From Butyrivibrio sp. (GTDB lineage: Bacteria; Bacillota; Clostridia; Lachnospirales; Lachnospiraceae): DNA of 32,958 bases. The stretch is from NCBI RefSeq assembly GCF_017433805.1, contig NZ_JAFRGN010000021.1, positions 1 through 32,958 of the forward strand, written 5' to 3'. The position numbers were made by a program, and so were the translations under genes. The notes under the pieces were generated by a model that saw only the letters and a program-made list of their open reading frames with translations, had not been told where the DNA came from and did no database searches. This document shows positions 1 through 7,230 of the stretch, one piece after another. The number at the start of each line of letters is the position of its first letter. The first letter of the stretch is position 1.

Positions 1-4
1 CATG

Positions 5-31
5 AAAAAAGCTGCGTCATATGACGCAGCT
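5..31 (-). terminator. Rho-independent terminator of the HU gene
   Basis: Positions 10-31 form a perfect 22-nt palindrome (arm agctgcgtcat). On the minus strand it is followed by six T residues. It begins about 25 nt after the HU stop codon, as expected for an intrinsic terminator. Confidence 0.9.
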
Positions 32-56
32 CTCTCATTATCATTAGTAAAATAAA

Positions 57-335
57 TTATTTCTTGTTTACAAGATCCTTAAGAGCCTTACCAGCCTTGA
101 ACTTAGGTGCTACAGATGCAGGAATCTTGATAGCAGCGCCAGTCTGAGGATTCTTACCTGTTCTAGCAGCTCTCTTTGTTGTCTCGAATGTACCGAAACC
201 AACAAGCTGAACCTTACCCTTCTTCTTAAGCTCCTTTGTTACTGTGTCTGTGAATGCGTTAAGTGCTGCAGCAGCGTCCTTCTTTGAAAGTCCTGCTTCC
301 TTAGCGATTGCATCGATAAGTTCTGTCTTGTTCAT
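57..335 (-). CDS. hup: HU-family DNA-binding protein
   Basis: This is a 92-aa histone-like nucleoid protein, the normal HU length, that binds and bends DNA as a dimer. The N-terminus MNKTELIDAIAKEAGLSKKD and the helix FTDTVTKELKKKGKV are typical of HU. The beta-arm region contains VGFGTFET, RAARTGKNPQTG and IKIPASVAPKFKAG, with the conserved arm proline in NPQTG. The start is supported by TGGAGGG eight bases upstream. The gene is monocistronic, with its own promoter (377-405) and terminator (5-31). HU is known to be abundant, and the strong promoter agrees with that. An IHF subunit is the only real alternative and is unlikely in a Firmicute. Confidence 0.97.
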   Translation of the reverse strand: MNKTELIDAIAKEAGLSKKDAAAALNAFTDTVTKELKKKGKVQLVGFGTFETTKRAARTGKNPQTGAAIKIPASVAPKFKAGKALKDLVNKK

Positions 336-376
336 TAAATTTTCCCTCCAAAAAGAAATATTTTACTACATTGCCC

Positions 377-405
377 ATTCTACCACTATTTTGTACCACA
401 AACAA
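377..405 (-). promoter_or_regulatory. Sigma-A type promoter of the HU gene
   Basis: On the minus strand, TTGTTT (400-405) and TAGAAT (377-382) are separated by 17 bp. A TG dinucleotide one base before the -10 makes it an extended -10 element. It lies about 40 bp upstream of the HU start. No experimental support; the call rests on match and position. Confidence 0.65.
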
Positions 406-462
406 CCCATAAACGCCGAAAAATCCACAAAAATCTAAAATTTTTATAATTTTTTCCTTGTT

Positions 463-1848
463 TTATCGGGTTTTGAGCGCAACCTCTATCATTTTACTCA
501 GATATGTAAAGTCAGTTATATCTGGTTGAGGGAATTTTCGTGATAATTCATTCGTATTGTAGAAGAATACATATCCCCCATCCTCTACATCTTTCATCTT
601 ATAGATAAAGGCATGTTTGATATCATTGGAAGTAAAGTATCTATCCGCTCTCATACTTGCACTTAATTGCGCCTCAGGACTATCTACAACAAATACGCCA
701 TTGGCATTAAATAGCGCATCAAAATCACCATCTCTTACAAAGGAAATATCAGTAGTTACTTCTACTATACGTTTGATTCCCTTGTTCTCTGCTACTTCCG
801 TGCTCTCAAGCCGTTTATATCCAGAGTAGCTCTTAGCAACATTCCCGTAGAATACATAAACATAGTCCAGATCATAAGTAGCGATGATCTTAGTAAGCTG
901 ATCGGCAACATCCAGTTCTTTACATCCCAGGAATCCATCAATTGCTTCCAGCACAAGCTTAGTCTTATCTACAGGTGTTGCATCCTGTACTGTCTTATTC
1001 TCTTCCTTGTACATTCCATCCACTATCTGTCCATGGATATCAGGATTGTACATTACATATCTGTTCTTACCTCTGTTCTTGGCGCGATACAGCATCCTGT
1101 CAGCGAGATCAAACAATGTATCATACTCAGAAACATCAGTTGGATACCTGGCTGATCCGATTGATACTGTGATAACAGGAAATCCATTCTGATCTCTATG
1201 GAGATTCTCCACACTCTCACGTATAGGCTTAAGATATCCACGAAGCGCAGAATTATCTGCAGCGTCATCAATTATGATCATTATCTCATCGCCGCCGATA
1301 CGTCCTGCTTTGCCATGGCTTCCAATAATATTTCTGATTATTGTACTAACCTCTTTGAGTACCTCGTCGCCAAAAGAATGTCCCTTGTTATCATTGATGT
1401 TTTTAAAATTATCAATATCGAGTATGCACAGGTTAAAAACACCAGCATGGTGCTCGCACTTATCTACAGCATACTCAACAATAGATTTCTTATCTAAAAG
1501 ACCCGTTCCAAAATCAATACTACTTTCTGTAGCCATTTCAGCTATATCAGAAATATCCTGAAGCGCTATCTGAATATTATCGCCATCAGCTGTCTCTTTT
1601 TTATTACAAAGAGCAATTGCCCAGTTATATTCTTCCTTCTTGTCCCTTAATCTAAAGCACAATGAATAGGGTTCATTATCACTGATGTGCTCTGCCATTT
1701 CCTGGACCAAATGCTTATCCTCTGGCCTGACATGGTCAAGAAAGCTCTGACCTTTTGCCAGCAAATCATAGCCAGAATACCCCGCGTTAACTTTAACAAC
1801 ATTCAATTCCTTATCTACTGTAACAGTCCCAATACCGTGTCTGATCAT
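463..1848 (-). CDS. PAS-like/GGDEF protein, putative diguanylate cyclase
   Basis: A 461-aa protein with no obvious membrane segment. Residues 1-105 look like a PAS-type sensor (includes HVRPEDKHLVQEM). Residues 110-270 form a GGDEF domain (DFGTGLLDKKS, CILDIDNFKNINDNKGHSFGD, RIGGDEIMI, VSIGSARYP, DRMLYRAKNRGKNR). The signature is GGDEI rather than GGDEF; the metal- and GTP-binding G-G-D-E residues are kept, so activity is plausible. The four residues where an RxxD inhibitory site would sit read GSHG, so product inhibition is probably absent. Residues 290-461 form a second alpha/beta domain, perhaps GAF-like, that I cannot place. The start has GAGG about 8 nt upstream. The gene follows pfp after a hairpin at 1873-1906, so read-through from pfp may supply transcription. 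Confidence 0.85.
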   Translation of the reverse strand: MIRHGIGTVTVDKELNVVKVNAGYSGYDLLAKGQSFLDHVRPEDKHLVQEMAEHISDNEPYSLCFRLRDKKEEYNWAIALCNKKETADGDNIQIALQDISDIAEMATESSIDFGTGLLDKKSIVEYAVDKCEHHAGVFNLCILDIDNFKNINDNKGHSFGDEVLKEVSTIIRNIIGSHGKAGRIGGDEIMIIIDDAADNSALRGYLKPIRESVENLHRDQNGFPVITVSIGSARYPTDVSEYDTLFDLADRMLYRAKNRGKNRYVMYNPDIHGQIVDGMYKEENKTVQDATPVDKTKLVLEAIDGFLGCKELDVADQLTKIIATYDLDYVYVFYGNVAKSYSGYKRLESTEVAENKGIKRIVEVTTDISFVRDGDFDALFNANGVFVVDSPEAQLSASMRADRYFTSNDIKHAFIYKMKDVEDGGYVFFYNTNELSRKFPQPDITDFTYLSKMIEVALKTR

Positions 1849-1872
1849 ATCTGCGCCTCAAAATAATGAATA

Positions 1873-1906
1873 GACCATGAACCACCCGCCTTGGTAGTCC
1901 ATGGTC
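1873..1906 (-). terminator. Hairpin after pfp, weak terminator or attenuator
   Basis: Arms gaccatgaaccacc and ggtagtccatggtc pair over 14 bp with two wobble pairs. On the minus strand only a loose T-rich run (TATTCATTATTTTG) follows. It sits between the pfp stop and the GGDEF gene start, so it probably reduces rather than ends transcription into that gene. Confidence 0.5.
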
Positions 1907-1922
1907 ACCTGTTAGTTCAATA

Positions 1923-3182
1923 TCAAAGAAGGTCCTGGAAACCAGGTCTGTACAAATGTCTTGGAATACCATCAACCATGATAGGTCCTACATCACCCTG
2001 AATAAGAGGTCTTACATAGGTGATAAACTCGTTAGTAACATATGTACCATCCTTATTGATCCAATCTCTAGGAACTGTACGCTCATCATTAGCAATCTTA
2101 TGAACATCCTTAACTTCAGTTCCTGCCTGATAAGGATCATCAGAAAGTCTTTCAATAACAACCATCTTGCCGCTGTCGCCTTCATCAGCAGCCTTCATAG
2201 CAGCACCACCAACCTCGTAAGCTTCAAGGATATCTACACGGCTTGCGCAGTGGCTGGCAGCTCTCTGAAGTGTTGAAAGCTCGATAGCACGAGTCTTACA
2301 TCCGCATTCCTGAGCGACTACTTCGCAGAGGTATCTGGCTGTTCCTGTAAGCTGCTTGTGTCCGAAAGCATCTACATATTCAATGCTGTTACCAAGCTCA
2401 CTTACATACTTGCCATCCTTAGTTCTGATACCCTCAGATACTGCAACAACGACTGATGCCTTATTCTTAAGAAGACCTTTGATCTTCTTGATGAAAGCAT
2501 CCATATCAAATGGAAGCTCTGGAAGATAGATAGCATCTGGTCCGTCGCAATCCTCGCCCTTTGCAAGAGCTGTTGCGCCTGTGAGCCATCCTGCGTTTCT
2601 GCCCATTACTTCTACGATAATTACCTGTCCGCTGGTTGTTTCAAGAGACCAGCTATCTCTGATAATCTCTTTTACTGATGTTCCAATATACTTGGCTGCT
2701 GAGCCATATCCAGGAGTATGATCTGTAAGAGCCAGATCGTTATCGATTGTCTTAGGACATCCTACAAATCTGATGTCTGATCCTGTGATAATAGCGTAAT
2801 CTGATAACTTCTTGATGGTATCCATTGAGTCGTTACCACCGATGTAGATGAAGCAGTCAATTTCAAGCTTAACGAGAATCTCGAAGATCTTCTCGTATAT
2901 TTCTTTACTCTCAAAAATCTCAGGAAGCTTATATCTGCATGACCCCAAATAAGCTGATGGTGTTCTCTTCAGAAGCTCTATATCCAGCCCACTCTGGATA
3001 TGCTCAGAAAGATCTACATATCTTCCTTCCATCAGGCCCTGAACGCCGTGGATCATTCCGTATACCTTCTGATATCCACGATCGATCGCAGTCCTATAAA
3101 CTCCTGCAAGAGATGAGTTGATAGCGGCTGTAGGACCTCCCGATTGCCCAACAATAACATTACGTTTCTTTTTCTGTACCAT
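1923..3182 (-). CDS. pfp: Phosphofructokinase, PPi-dependent type by active-site residues
   Basis: A 419-aa PfkA-superfamily enzyme that phosphorylates fructose 6-phosphate at C1 in glycolysis. It starts with the Rossmann-type RNVIVGQSGGPTAAINSSLAG. Phosphoryl-donor residues read GGNDS in place of the ATP-enzyme GGDGS, and PKTIDND in place of PGTIDND. Asp and Lys at these two places are the established signature of pyrophosphate-using enzymes. Substrate-binding motifs include VEVMGRNAGWLTG. The reading frame stays open for 24 more codons upstream, but that stretch covers a promoter (3226-3254). ATG at 3182 has an AGGAG site just before it, so I chose that start. Length above 400 aa also fits the PPi-type group. 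Donor specificity is inferred from sequence. Confidence 0.92.
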   Translation of the reverse strand: MVQKKKRNVIVGQSGGPTAAINSSLAGVYRTAIDRGYQKVYGMIHGVQGLMEGRYVDLSEHIQSGLDIELLKRTPSAYLGSCRYKLPEIFESKEIYEKIFEILVKLEIDCFIYIGGNDSMDTIKKLSDYAIITGSDIRFVGCPKTIDNDLALTDHTPGYGSAAKYIGTSVKEIIRDSWSLETTSGQVIIVEVMGRNAGWLTGATALAKGEDCDGPDAIYLPELPFDMDAFIKKIKGLLKNKASVVVAVSEGIRTKDGKYVSELGNSIEYVDAFGHKQLTGTARYLCEVVAQECGCKTRAIELSTLQRAASHCASRVDILEAYEVGGAAMKAADEGDSGKMVVIERLSDDPYQAGTEVKDVHKIANDERTVPRDWINKDGTYVTNEFITYVRPLIQGDVGPIMVDGIPRHLYRPGFQDLL

Positions 3183-3225
3183 TAACTCCTGTCCCCTTTC
3201 AAGTAATAAAAAATACCTTATAACT

Positions 3226-3254
3226 AGTATATGTGAAAAACCGTCTAAGCTCAA
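3226..3254 (-). promoter_or_regulatory. Promoter of pfp
   Basis: On the minus strand TTGAGC (3249-3254) and TATACT (3226-3231) are 17 bp apart, placing the transcription start about 35-40 nt before ATG 3182. This supports the shorter pfp start. Confidence 0.6.
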
Positions 3255-3283
3255 TCAAAACTTAAACGTTTTCATATACAATT

Positions 3284-4372
3284 TTACTCACTTTTTAGAA
3301 CGAACTTCATTACCACAGGATTATGATCCGAACACTTAAATTCCGTATTAATTGTTTCAACATTATTAACCTGCACATTGTCGGAAACTATGCATCCATC
3401 CAGCATATAGTACTGGAAATGCTCTGGAGTTTTATCGTCTGCATCAGTTAACGTTTGATCGAGAGATCTGCAGGTTGGATATGTGTCATCATAGATAAAG
3501 CTAAAGTTGCTGCCGAAATCCTCAACGTTGATGGTTCCAGCCTCCCACTTACCCTCAAGTACAGGATACTTAGAGATATCAATGTTAGAAAAGGTCTGAT
3601 TAAAGTCACCAGCTACAATGATGTAGTTCCCCTTAGCTACTTCATTATTCATCAGCTCTTTTAACATATTGGTCTGTGCAATCTTGCCCTCTCCTGAGTC
3701 ATAAGCTTCAAGATGAAGGTTGATGATCACAAGCTCTCTGGAAGTTCCCTCTACAGGGAATCTTGTCACCAAAAGACATCTCTTTAAATTAAAGGTTCTG
3801 AGCGGCCATTTGAATGGACATGGAAGTGCAACTCTCTCAGCGGATGTCATTTCATGAGAAGAATATGTTGTCTCTCCAGCCAGTACACGACCTATTGGAG
3901 GTACTGGAAGAGGAACAAAGGACACCTTAAAATTAGGTGCAAAGCAGCTCTGATATTTGAAGACATTGGCTTCACCCTCACTCTTTAATCGCTCAAGCTC
4001 ATCGATAAAATATGATCTGGAAGAATTTCTATCAAGCTCCTGCATCACAAGAAAATCTGGCGAAAGAGCATCAACCTGTCTGGCTATACCTGACAGATTC
4101 TCCCTGACTCTGGACTCATCTGCAGTGTAAACCATCTTACCGCCATCCATAAAGAAGTCAGCGTTATCTCCCAGAGCGCCATAACCGATATTCCAGGTCA
4201 CAAAAGTGTACTCCTTGTCGGTTTCTGTGCCAACTCCCTCATTGCCAATAATCTCAACCTGCTCAACGTTTGCAGGTTTATATTCATCAATAGTGAGATA
4301 TGCCATAAGTGTAATGACAACAAAAACAGCAACAAGTAGCACCGCGCCTACAAACTTAAGTATATTCTTCAT
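3284..4372 (-). CDS. Membrane-anchored endonuclease/exonuclease/phosphatase family protein
   Basis: A 362-aa protein with one N-terminal hydrophobic helix (KFVGAVLLVAVFVVITLMAY, residues 5-24) that acts as an uncleaved anchor or signal. The rest is an EEP (DNase I-like) domain with the metal-binding and catalytic motifs in order: FVTWNIGYGALG, VMQELDRNSS, VIINLHLEAYDSG, IVAGDFNQTF and the terminal SDHNPVVMKF. The domain therefore faces outside if the anchor topology is as usual. Family members cleave phosphodiesters or phosphomonoesters of nucleic acids, lipids or sugars; the substrate cannot be read from sequence. The frame is open 17 codons further upstream, but ATG 4372 has AGAGAGGTG at the right spacing and precedes the hydrophobic helix, so it is preferred. 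Confidence 0.85.
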   Translation of the reverse strand: MKNILKFVGAVLLVAVFVVITLMAYLTIDEYKPANVEQVEIIGNEGVGTETDKEYTFVTWNIGYGALGDNADFFMDGGKMVYTADESRVRENLSGIARQVDALSPDFLVMQELDRNSSRSYFIDELERLKSEGEANVFKYQSCFAPNFKVSFVPLPVPPIGRVLAGETTYSSHEMTSAERVALPCPFKWPLRTFNLKRCLLVTRFPVEGTSRELVIINLHLEAYDSGEGKIAQTNMLKELMNNEVAKGNYIIVAGDFNQTFSNIDISKYPVLEGKWEAGTINVEDFGSNFSFIYDDTYPTCRSLDQTLTDADDKTPEHFQYYMLDGCIVSDNVQVNNVETINTEFKCSDHNPVVMKFVLKSE

Positions 4373-4390
4373 TTTCACCTCTCTTAGACA

Positions 4391-4421
4391 CAAAAGGGCA
4401 TCTGCACAGCGTGCAGATGCC
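4391..4421 (-). terminator. Terminator-like hairpin between a small membrane gene and the EEP gene
   Basis: Perfect 11-bp stem ggcatctgcac/gtgcagatgcc at 4397-4421 with a 3-nt loop. On the minus strand it is followed by CTTTTGTG. It lies 13 nt after the 71-aa gene and just upstream of the EEP ribosome site, so it may end the upstream transcript or attenuate read-through. Confidence 0.6.
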
Positions 4422-4434
4422 ACTTAACATCAAC

Positions 4435-4650
4435 TTAAAAATCTTCTTCCTCAAGGGCAATTCTCTTCCCCTGAGCCTTGCCAAGTCCATACGCAATCCC
4501 TGCCACAACAATCACTGCTGCAACACATACTGCGCACCCAATGAGAAGCTTCTTTTGATCTTCATCGAAGCTATCCCAAATATCCATGGCCTTATCTATC
4601 TGAGTCTTGCAAAAATCTACTGTTGTATCAACTATTTTTACAAAATCCAT
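4435..4650 (-). CDS. Small single-pass membrane protein, unknown function
   Basis: A 71-aa protein not recognised as a named family. Residues 1-35 are an amphipathic acidic region (FCKTQIDKAMDIWDSFDEDQ), residues 36-56 a hydrophobic helix (LLIGCAVCVAAVIVVAGIAYG), and the tail KAQGKRIALEEEDF is charged. The start is well supported by GGGGGTAAGG upstream of ATG 4650. The gene lies 38 bp downstream of the AI-2E permease in the same direction and is followed by a terminator-like hairpin. Its general shape is that of a small membrane-anchored accessory protein; nothing shows its role. Confidence 0.75.
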   Translation of the reverse strand: MDFVKIVDTTVDFCKTQIDKAMDIWDSFDEDQKKLLIGCAVCVAAVIVVAGIAYGLGKAQGKRIALEEEDF

Positions 4651-4688
4651 AATCGCCTTACCCCCATAAAGTGTATTATGAAACCCTA

Positions 4689-5834
4689 CTAACTATGATA
4701 AACCTTTGAGTGTCTTTCCTCAAGTTTTTTTAGTACATAATCTCTCCAGATGAAGTCTATGATAGCTGCAAATGGGATTGCCAAAAGGATTCCTGCCACA
4801 CCAAAAAGTCTGCCACCAATTACAATTGCTATGAGAATCATGAGAGGCGATACTCCAAGGCTCTCTCCGAATAGTCTGGGCTTTAAAATATAGCCATCTA
4901 CAGTCTGAAGCACAATTGTAAAGATGATAAAAGCAAGTGCATACCAAGGCTGGATCAGTACAAGAATAAAGGCTCCGATAACACATCCAATAATAGGACC
5001 AAATGTAGGCGCCAGGTTAGTTACACCAACAATAACTGAGATCAGCACTGCATATGGTATTCCGCCAACCAGCATGAATATCAGATTTATAACTCCGACA
5101 ATTATTCCTTCTACAATATCCATACTGATGTATCTGATGATAATGGTGTTGCATCTCTGGAAAAATATAGCAGCATTTTTGTGAGCCTCTGGCTTCATGA
5201 TAAGGCCTGTAAATCTCGCAAAACCGCTTTTAAGTCTTGCCTTATCCAGTAAAAGATATATTGCCAGGATAAAAGCCATCACAGCATCAAAGATGCCCTT
5301 TCCAATATTGGCAGAGGTTGTAACCACATTGCCCACATTATTAGAGAAATACTCTCCAATCTTGTCCAGTATCTTATCACCCATGGTAGCAAGAGCGCCC
5401 AGCTCTCCGCTAAAAATACCAGTAGTATCGTTTTTCTCAAGGTCTCTTAGTATTCCCTGTGTTGTTGCAACATATCCATCAACATTGGATGCAAATGTAC
5501 TGACACTGTCCACAAGCTGAGGGATAAGAGCCACAAACAAAAGAACTACTGCAACTATCAGTACTACAAGTGAACATACAACAGAAAGCCTCCACTTGGC
5601 AGTTTCGTTCTTCATTTTCTTAAAAACTTTGTCATTAAACACCTTGGAAAGCGGATTAAAGACATAAGCAACAATAAGTCCGCTCACTACCGGCTTGATA
5701 TAGCCATATAACGAGCTAAAGCCCTGTGCTATGTTACTAAAGTTTGACATTATCATATAAAGAATAACAGCTGAACATGTGGCAATCGAATAAGAGAACC
5801 ACTTTTTCTTGGTCAGATGCTTAAAAAACTTCAT
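4689..5834 (-). CDS. AI-2E family (UPF0118) membrane transporter
   Basis: A 381-aa polytopic protein with about eight hydrophobic segments. The family hallmark is the C-terminal stretch with YILKPRLFGESLGVSPLMIL followed by IGGRLFGVAGILLAIPFAAI. A central non-membrane region (about residues 115-180) separates the first pair of helices from the rest, also typical. Members export small molecules: autoinducer-2 in TqsA, Na+ or protons in others. The substrate cannot be assigned. GGAGG lies six bases before ATG 5834. It follows yihY by 66 bp and a weak promoter may lie at 5881-5909. Confidence 0.88.
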   Translation of the reverse strand: MKFFKHLTKKKWFSYSIATCSAVILYMIMSNFSNIAQGFSSLYGYIKPVVSGLIVAYVFNPLSKVFNDKVFKKMKNETAKWRLSVVCSLVVLIVAVVLLFVALIPQLVDSVSTFASNVDGYVATTQGILRDLEKNDTTGIFSGELGALATMGDKILDKIGEYFSNNVGNVVTTSANIGKGIFDAVMAFILAIYLLLDKARLKSGFARFTGLIMKPEAHKNAAIFFQRCNTIIIRYISMDIVEGIIVGVINLIFMLVGGIPYAVLISVIVGVTNLAPTFGPIIGCVIGAFILVLIQPWYALAFIIFTIVLQTVDGYILKPRLFGESLGVSPLMILIAIVIGGRLFGVAGILLAIPFAAIIDFIWRDYVLKKLEERHSKVYHS

Positions 5835-5880
5835 GTAGCGCCTCCATCAAATTACTCTTTTATGTATTACTACAAACAAT

Positions 5881-5909
5881 ATTATAACTCTTTTTGTGCA
5901 TTACCTAAA
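5881..5909 (-). promoter_or_regulatory. Possible promoter of the AI-2E family gene
   Basis: On the minus strand a perfect TATAAT (5881-5886) lies 17 bp after TTTAGG (5904-5909), a poor -35. It overlaps the 3' end of yihY and is about 45 bp upstream of ATG 5834. Confidence 0.4.
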
Positions 5910-6818
5910 CTCATTATATTCTCTATGCTTCCTGATAACCTTGGTACTCTTTTTCTTAACATTCTTTCTGACCTTATTCTTGTGATGATCATCATAGAGC
6001 ACCTTAACTGCCGGATGGAAGAATCTGTTGATAAAAGCGCCTATCAGGAAAATGTAAATACAAAAATATAGCCAGAACATCATGACAACCGGGGTTGCCA
6101 GACTTCCATATATGGAATATGAATTGGGAAGACTCACATACAGGGAAAAGAGCCATGAAAAGACATACCAGACCACCGCAGAAAAAATTGCTCCAGGAAG
6201 CTGATATATAAATCTCATCTTGGCACTTGGCACAAAGGTATAGATAAGAGCGAATGCCAAAGTTGCTATTCCTATGACCATTACAAATTTGAAATTAACA
6301 AAGAAATCAATAGCCGTCCAGACATGCGGATATGCATTCATTATCAGCTGTTTGACAAAGTTGCCAAAGACCATGATCACAAGCATTATCAGCACGATAA
6401 CGATCATAGCGATGGTATATAAGGCTGCAATAAATCTCAGGTAAAAATAATTACGACGCTCATCCACATCATAAATAATGTTAAGCCCCTTGATAAGAGC
6501 AAGCATTCCAAGTGCTCCTGTCCATATAGCTACAACAGCGGAAATAGAAAATACTGCAACAGACTGTTCATAAGCCTCATCAACAAGTCTGGTCATAATA
6601 TTATCAGCAAAATCAGGCGTAATCTCAACCATTACGCGTACAAGATCTTCCTCTGTAAGAACTGTATAGGGGAGAACTGAAGAAAGCAGAATGAGCATAG
6701 GGATAAGGGACACAATAAGAAAAAAAGCTGTACTGCTGGCATAAGATTGCATATTCTTTTTCTGTATGCGGACTGAAAAGTCTCTTGCAAGCGCAATTAG
6801 TGCAGCTCTTACGTTCAT
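5901..6818 (-). CDS. YihY/BrkB family inner-membrane protein
   Basis: A 305-aa protein with six predicted membrane segments and the usual family length. Recognisable pieces are SYASSTAFFLIVSLIPMLIL near the N-terminus (residues 24-45), IWTGALGMLALIKGLNIIYD in the middle and SYSIYGSLATPVVMMFWLY toward the end. The C-terminal tail is short and strongly basic (HHKNKVRKNVKKKSTK), likely cytoplasmic. The family was once called ribonuclease BN, which is known to be a misannotation; its true role is unclear. GGGGG lies before ATG 6818. The gene starts only about 17 nt after the terminator of the 6S RNA gene. Confidence 0.88.
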   Translation of the reverse strand: MNVRAALIALARDFSVRIQKKNMQSYASSTAFFLIVSLIPMLILLSSVLPYTVLTEEDLVRVMVEITPDFADNIMTRLVDEAYEQSVAVFSISAVVAIWTGALGMLALIKGLNIIYDVDERRNYFYLRFIAALYTIAMIVIVLIMLVIMVFGNFVKQLIMNAYPHVWTAIDFFVNFKFVMVIGIATLAFALIYTFVPSAKMRFIYQLPGAIFSAVVWYVFSWLFSLYVSLPNSYSIYGSLATPVVMMFWLYFCIYIFLIGAFINRFFHPAVKVLYDDHHKNKVRKNVKKKSTKVIRKHREYNEFR

Positions 6819-6835
6819 GTTGCCCCCTCACATGG

Positions 6836-6861
6836 AAAAAGCAGCCATTTACATGACTGCT
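6836..6861 (-). terminator. Terminator of the 6S RNA gene
   Basis: On the minus strand AGCAGTCAT pairs with ATGGCTGCT (one wobble) around a GTAA loop, followed directly by five T residues (6836-6840). Confidence 0.85.
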
Positions 6862-6879
6862 TTATTTTCCAAAAGAAAT

Positions 6880-7080
6880 TCCCAAAATGCCGGTTCCTGT
6901 TATTTGACTCCTAGCTAACGCCAGGTGGGTTACCGCAACCATAATCGCTGCCTCCCTCTCCCGTAGCTGGTCTGCGCATGCGCAGGGCCGAAGGTGTGAC
7001 ATTGAAAATGATGATGTAGGAGTCCCGTTTAAAGTAATGTAGGTTCAAATTACACAGGAGTTGTCGGACATCCCAGGAGA
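6880..7080 (-). ncRNA. ssrS: 6S RNA
   Basis: 6S RNA binds the housekeeping RNA polymerase and mimics an open promoter. Reading the minus strand, three nested pairings give the known architecture. A 12-bp closing stem joins 7067-7078 (tail UCCUGGGAUGUC) with 6880-6891. CCUGU then pairs with ACAGG. Beyond a large central bubble containing UUGAACCUACAUUACUUUAA, GACUCCUA pairs perfectly with UAGGAGUC. The apical arm contains the hairpin CUGCGCAUGCGCAG. The predicted length of about 200 nt is normal. The unit has its own promoter (7108-7135) and terminator (6836-6861), and no reading frame. The primary transcript probably runs from about 7101 to 6836, with an extra 5' hairpin (7080-7094), so ends are likely processed. 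Exact ends are inferred. Confidence 0.85.
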
Positions 7081-7107
7081 ACTACGTTGTAGTTCTTTTA
7101 TACCTTT

Positions 7108-7135
7108 ATTATAGCCATAGGCTCCCATTTTTCAA
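7108..7135 (-). promoter_or_regulatory. Promoter of the 6S RNA gene
   Basis: On the minus strand TTGAAA (7130-7135), 16 bp, and a perfect TATAAT (7108-7113). The start would fall near 7101. There is no reading frame between it and the 6S stem. Confidence 0.75.
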
Positions 7136-7182
7136 GGGGTTTACGGCATTTTTAACACATATTTTATTTTGGTTTAACTAAG

Positions 7183-7229
7183 GTGAAATTATGATTCTAA
7201 TATCGTTTATATTAGCGAAGCATAATCAC
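7183..7229. repeat. Nested inverted repeat downstream of the M24 peptidase gene
   Basis: Inner arms ctaatat/atattag (7197-7215) are perfect. Outer arms gtgaaattatg (7183-7193) and cataatcac (7221-7229) pair with a small bulge. The stem starts right after the peptidase stop codon but has no clear T-run on the minus strand, so it is a weak terminator or an mRNA end-protecting structure. Confidence 0.4.
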
Positions 7230-7230
7230 A

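Noticed and set aside
3183-3254. N-terminal extension of phosphofructokinase
   Set aside because: It would cover a well-formed promoter, has no ribosome site, and the family begins at the K-R-N-V-I-V-G strand.
5901-6818. Ribonuclease BN
   Set aside because: The YihY/BrkB family was named so by an old misannotation; the protein is a plain integral membrane protein without nuclease motifs.
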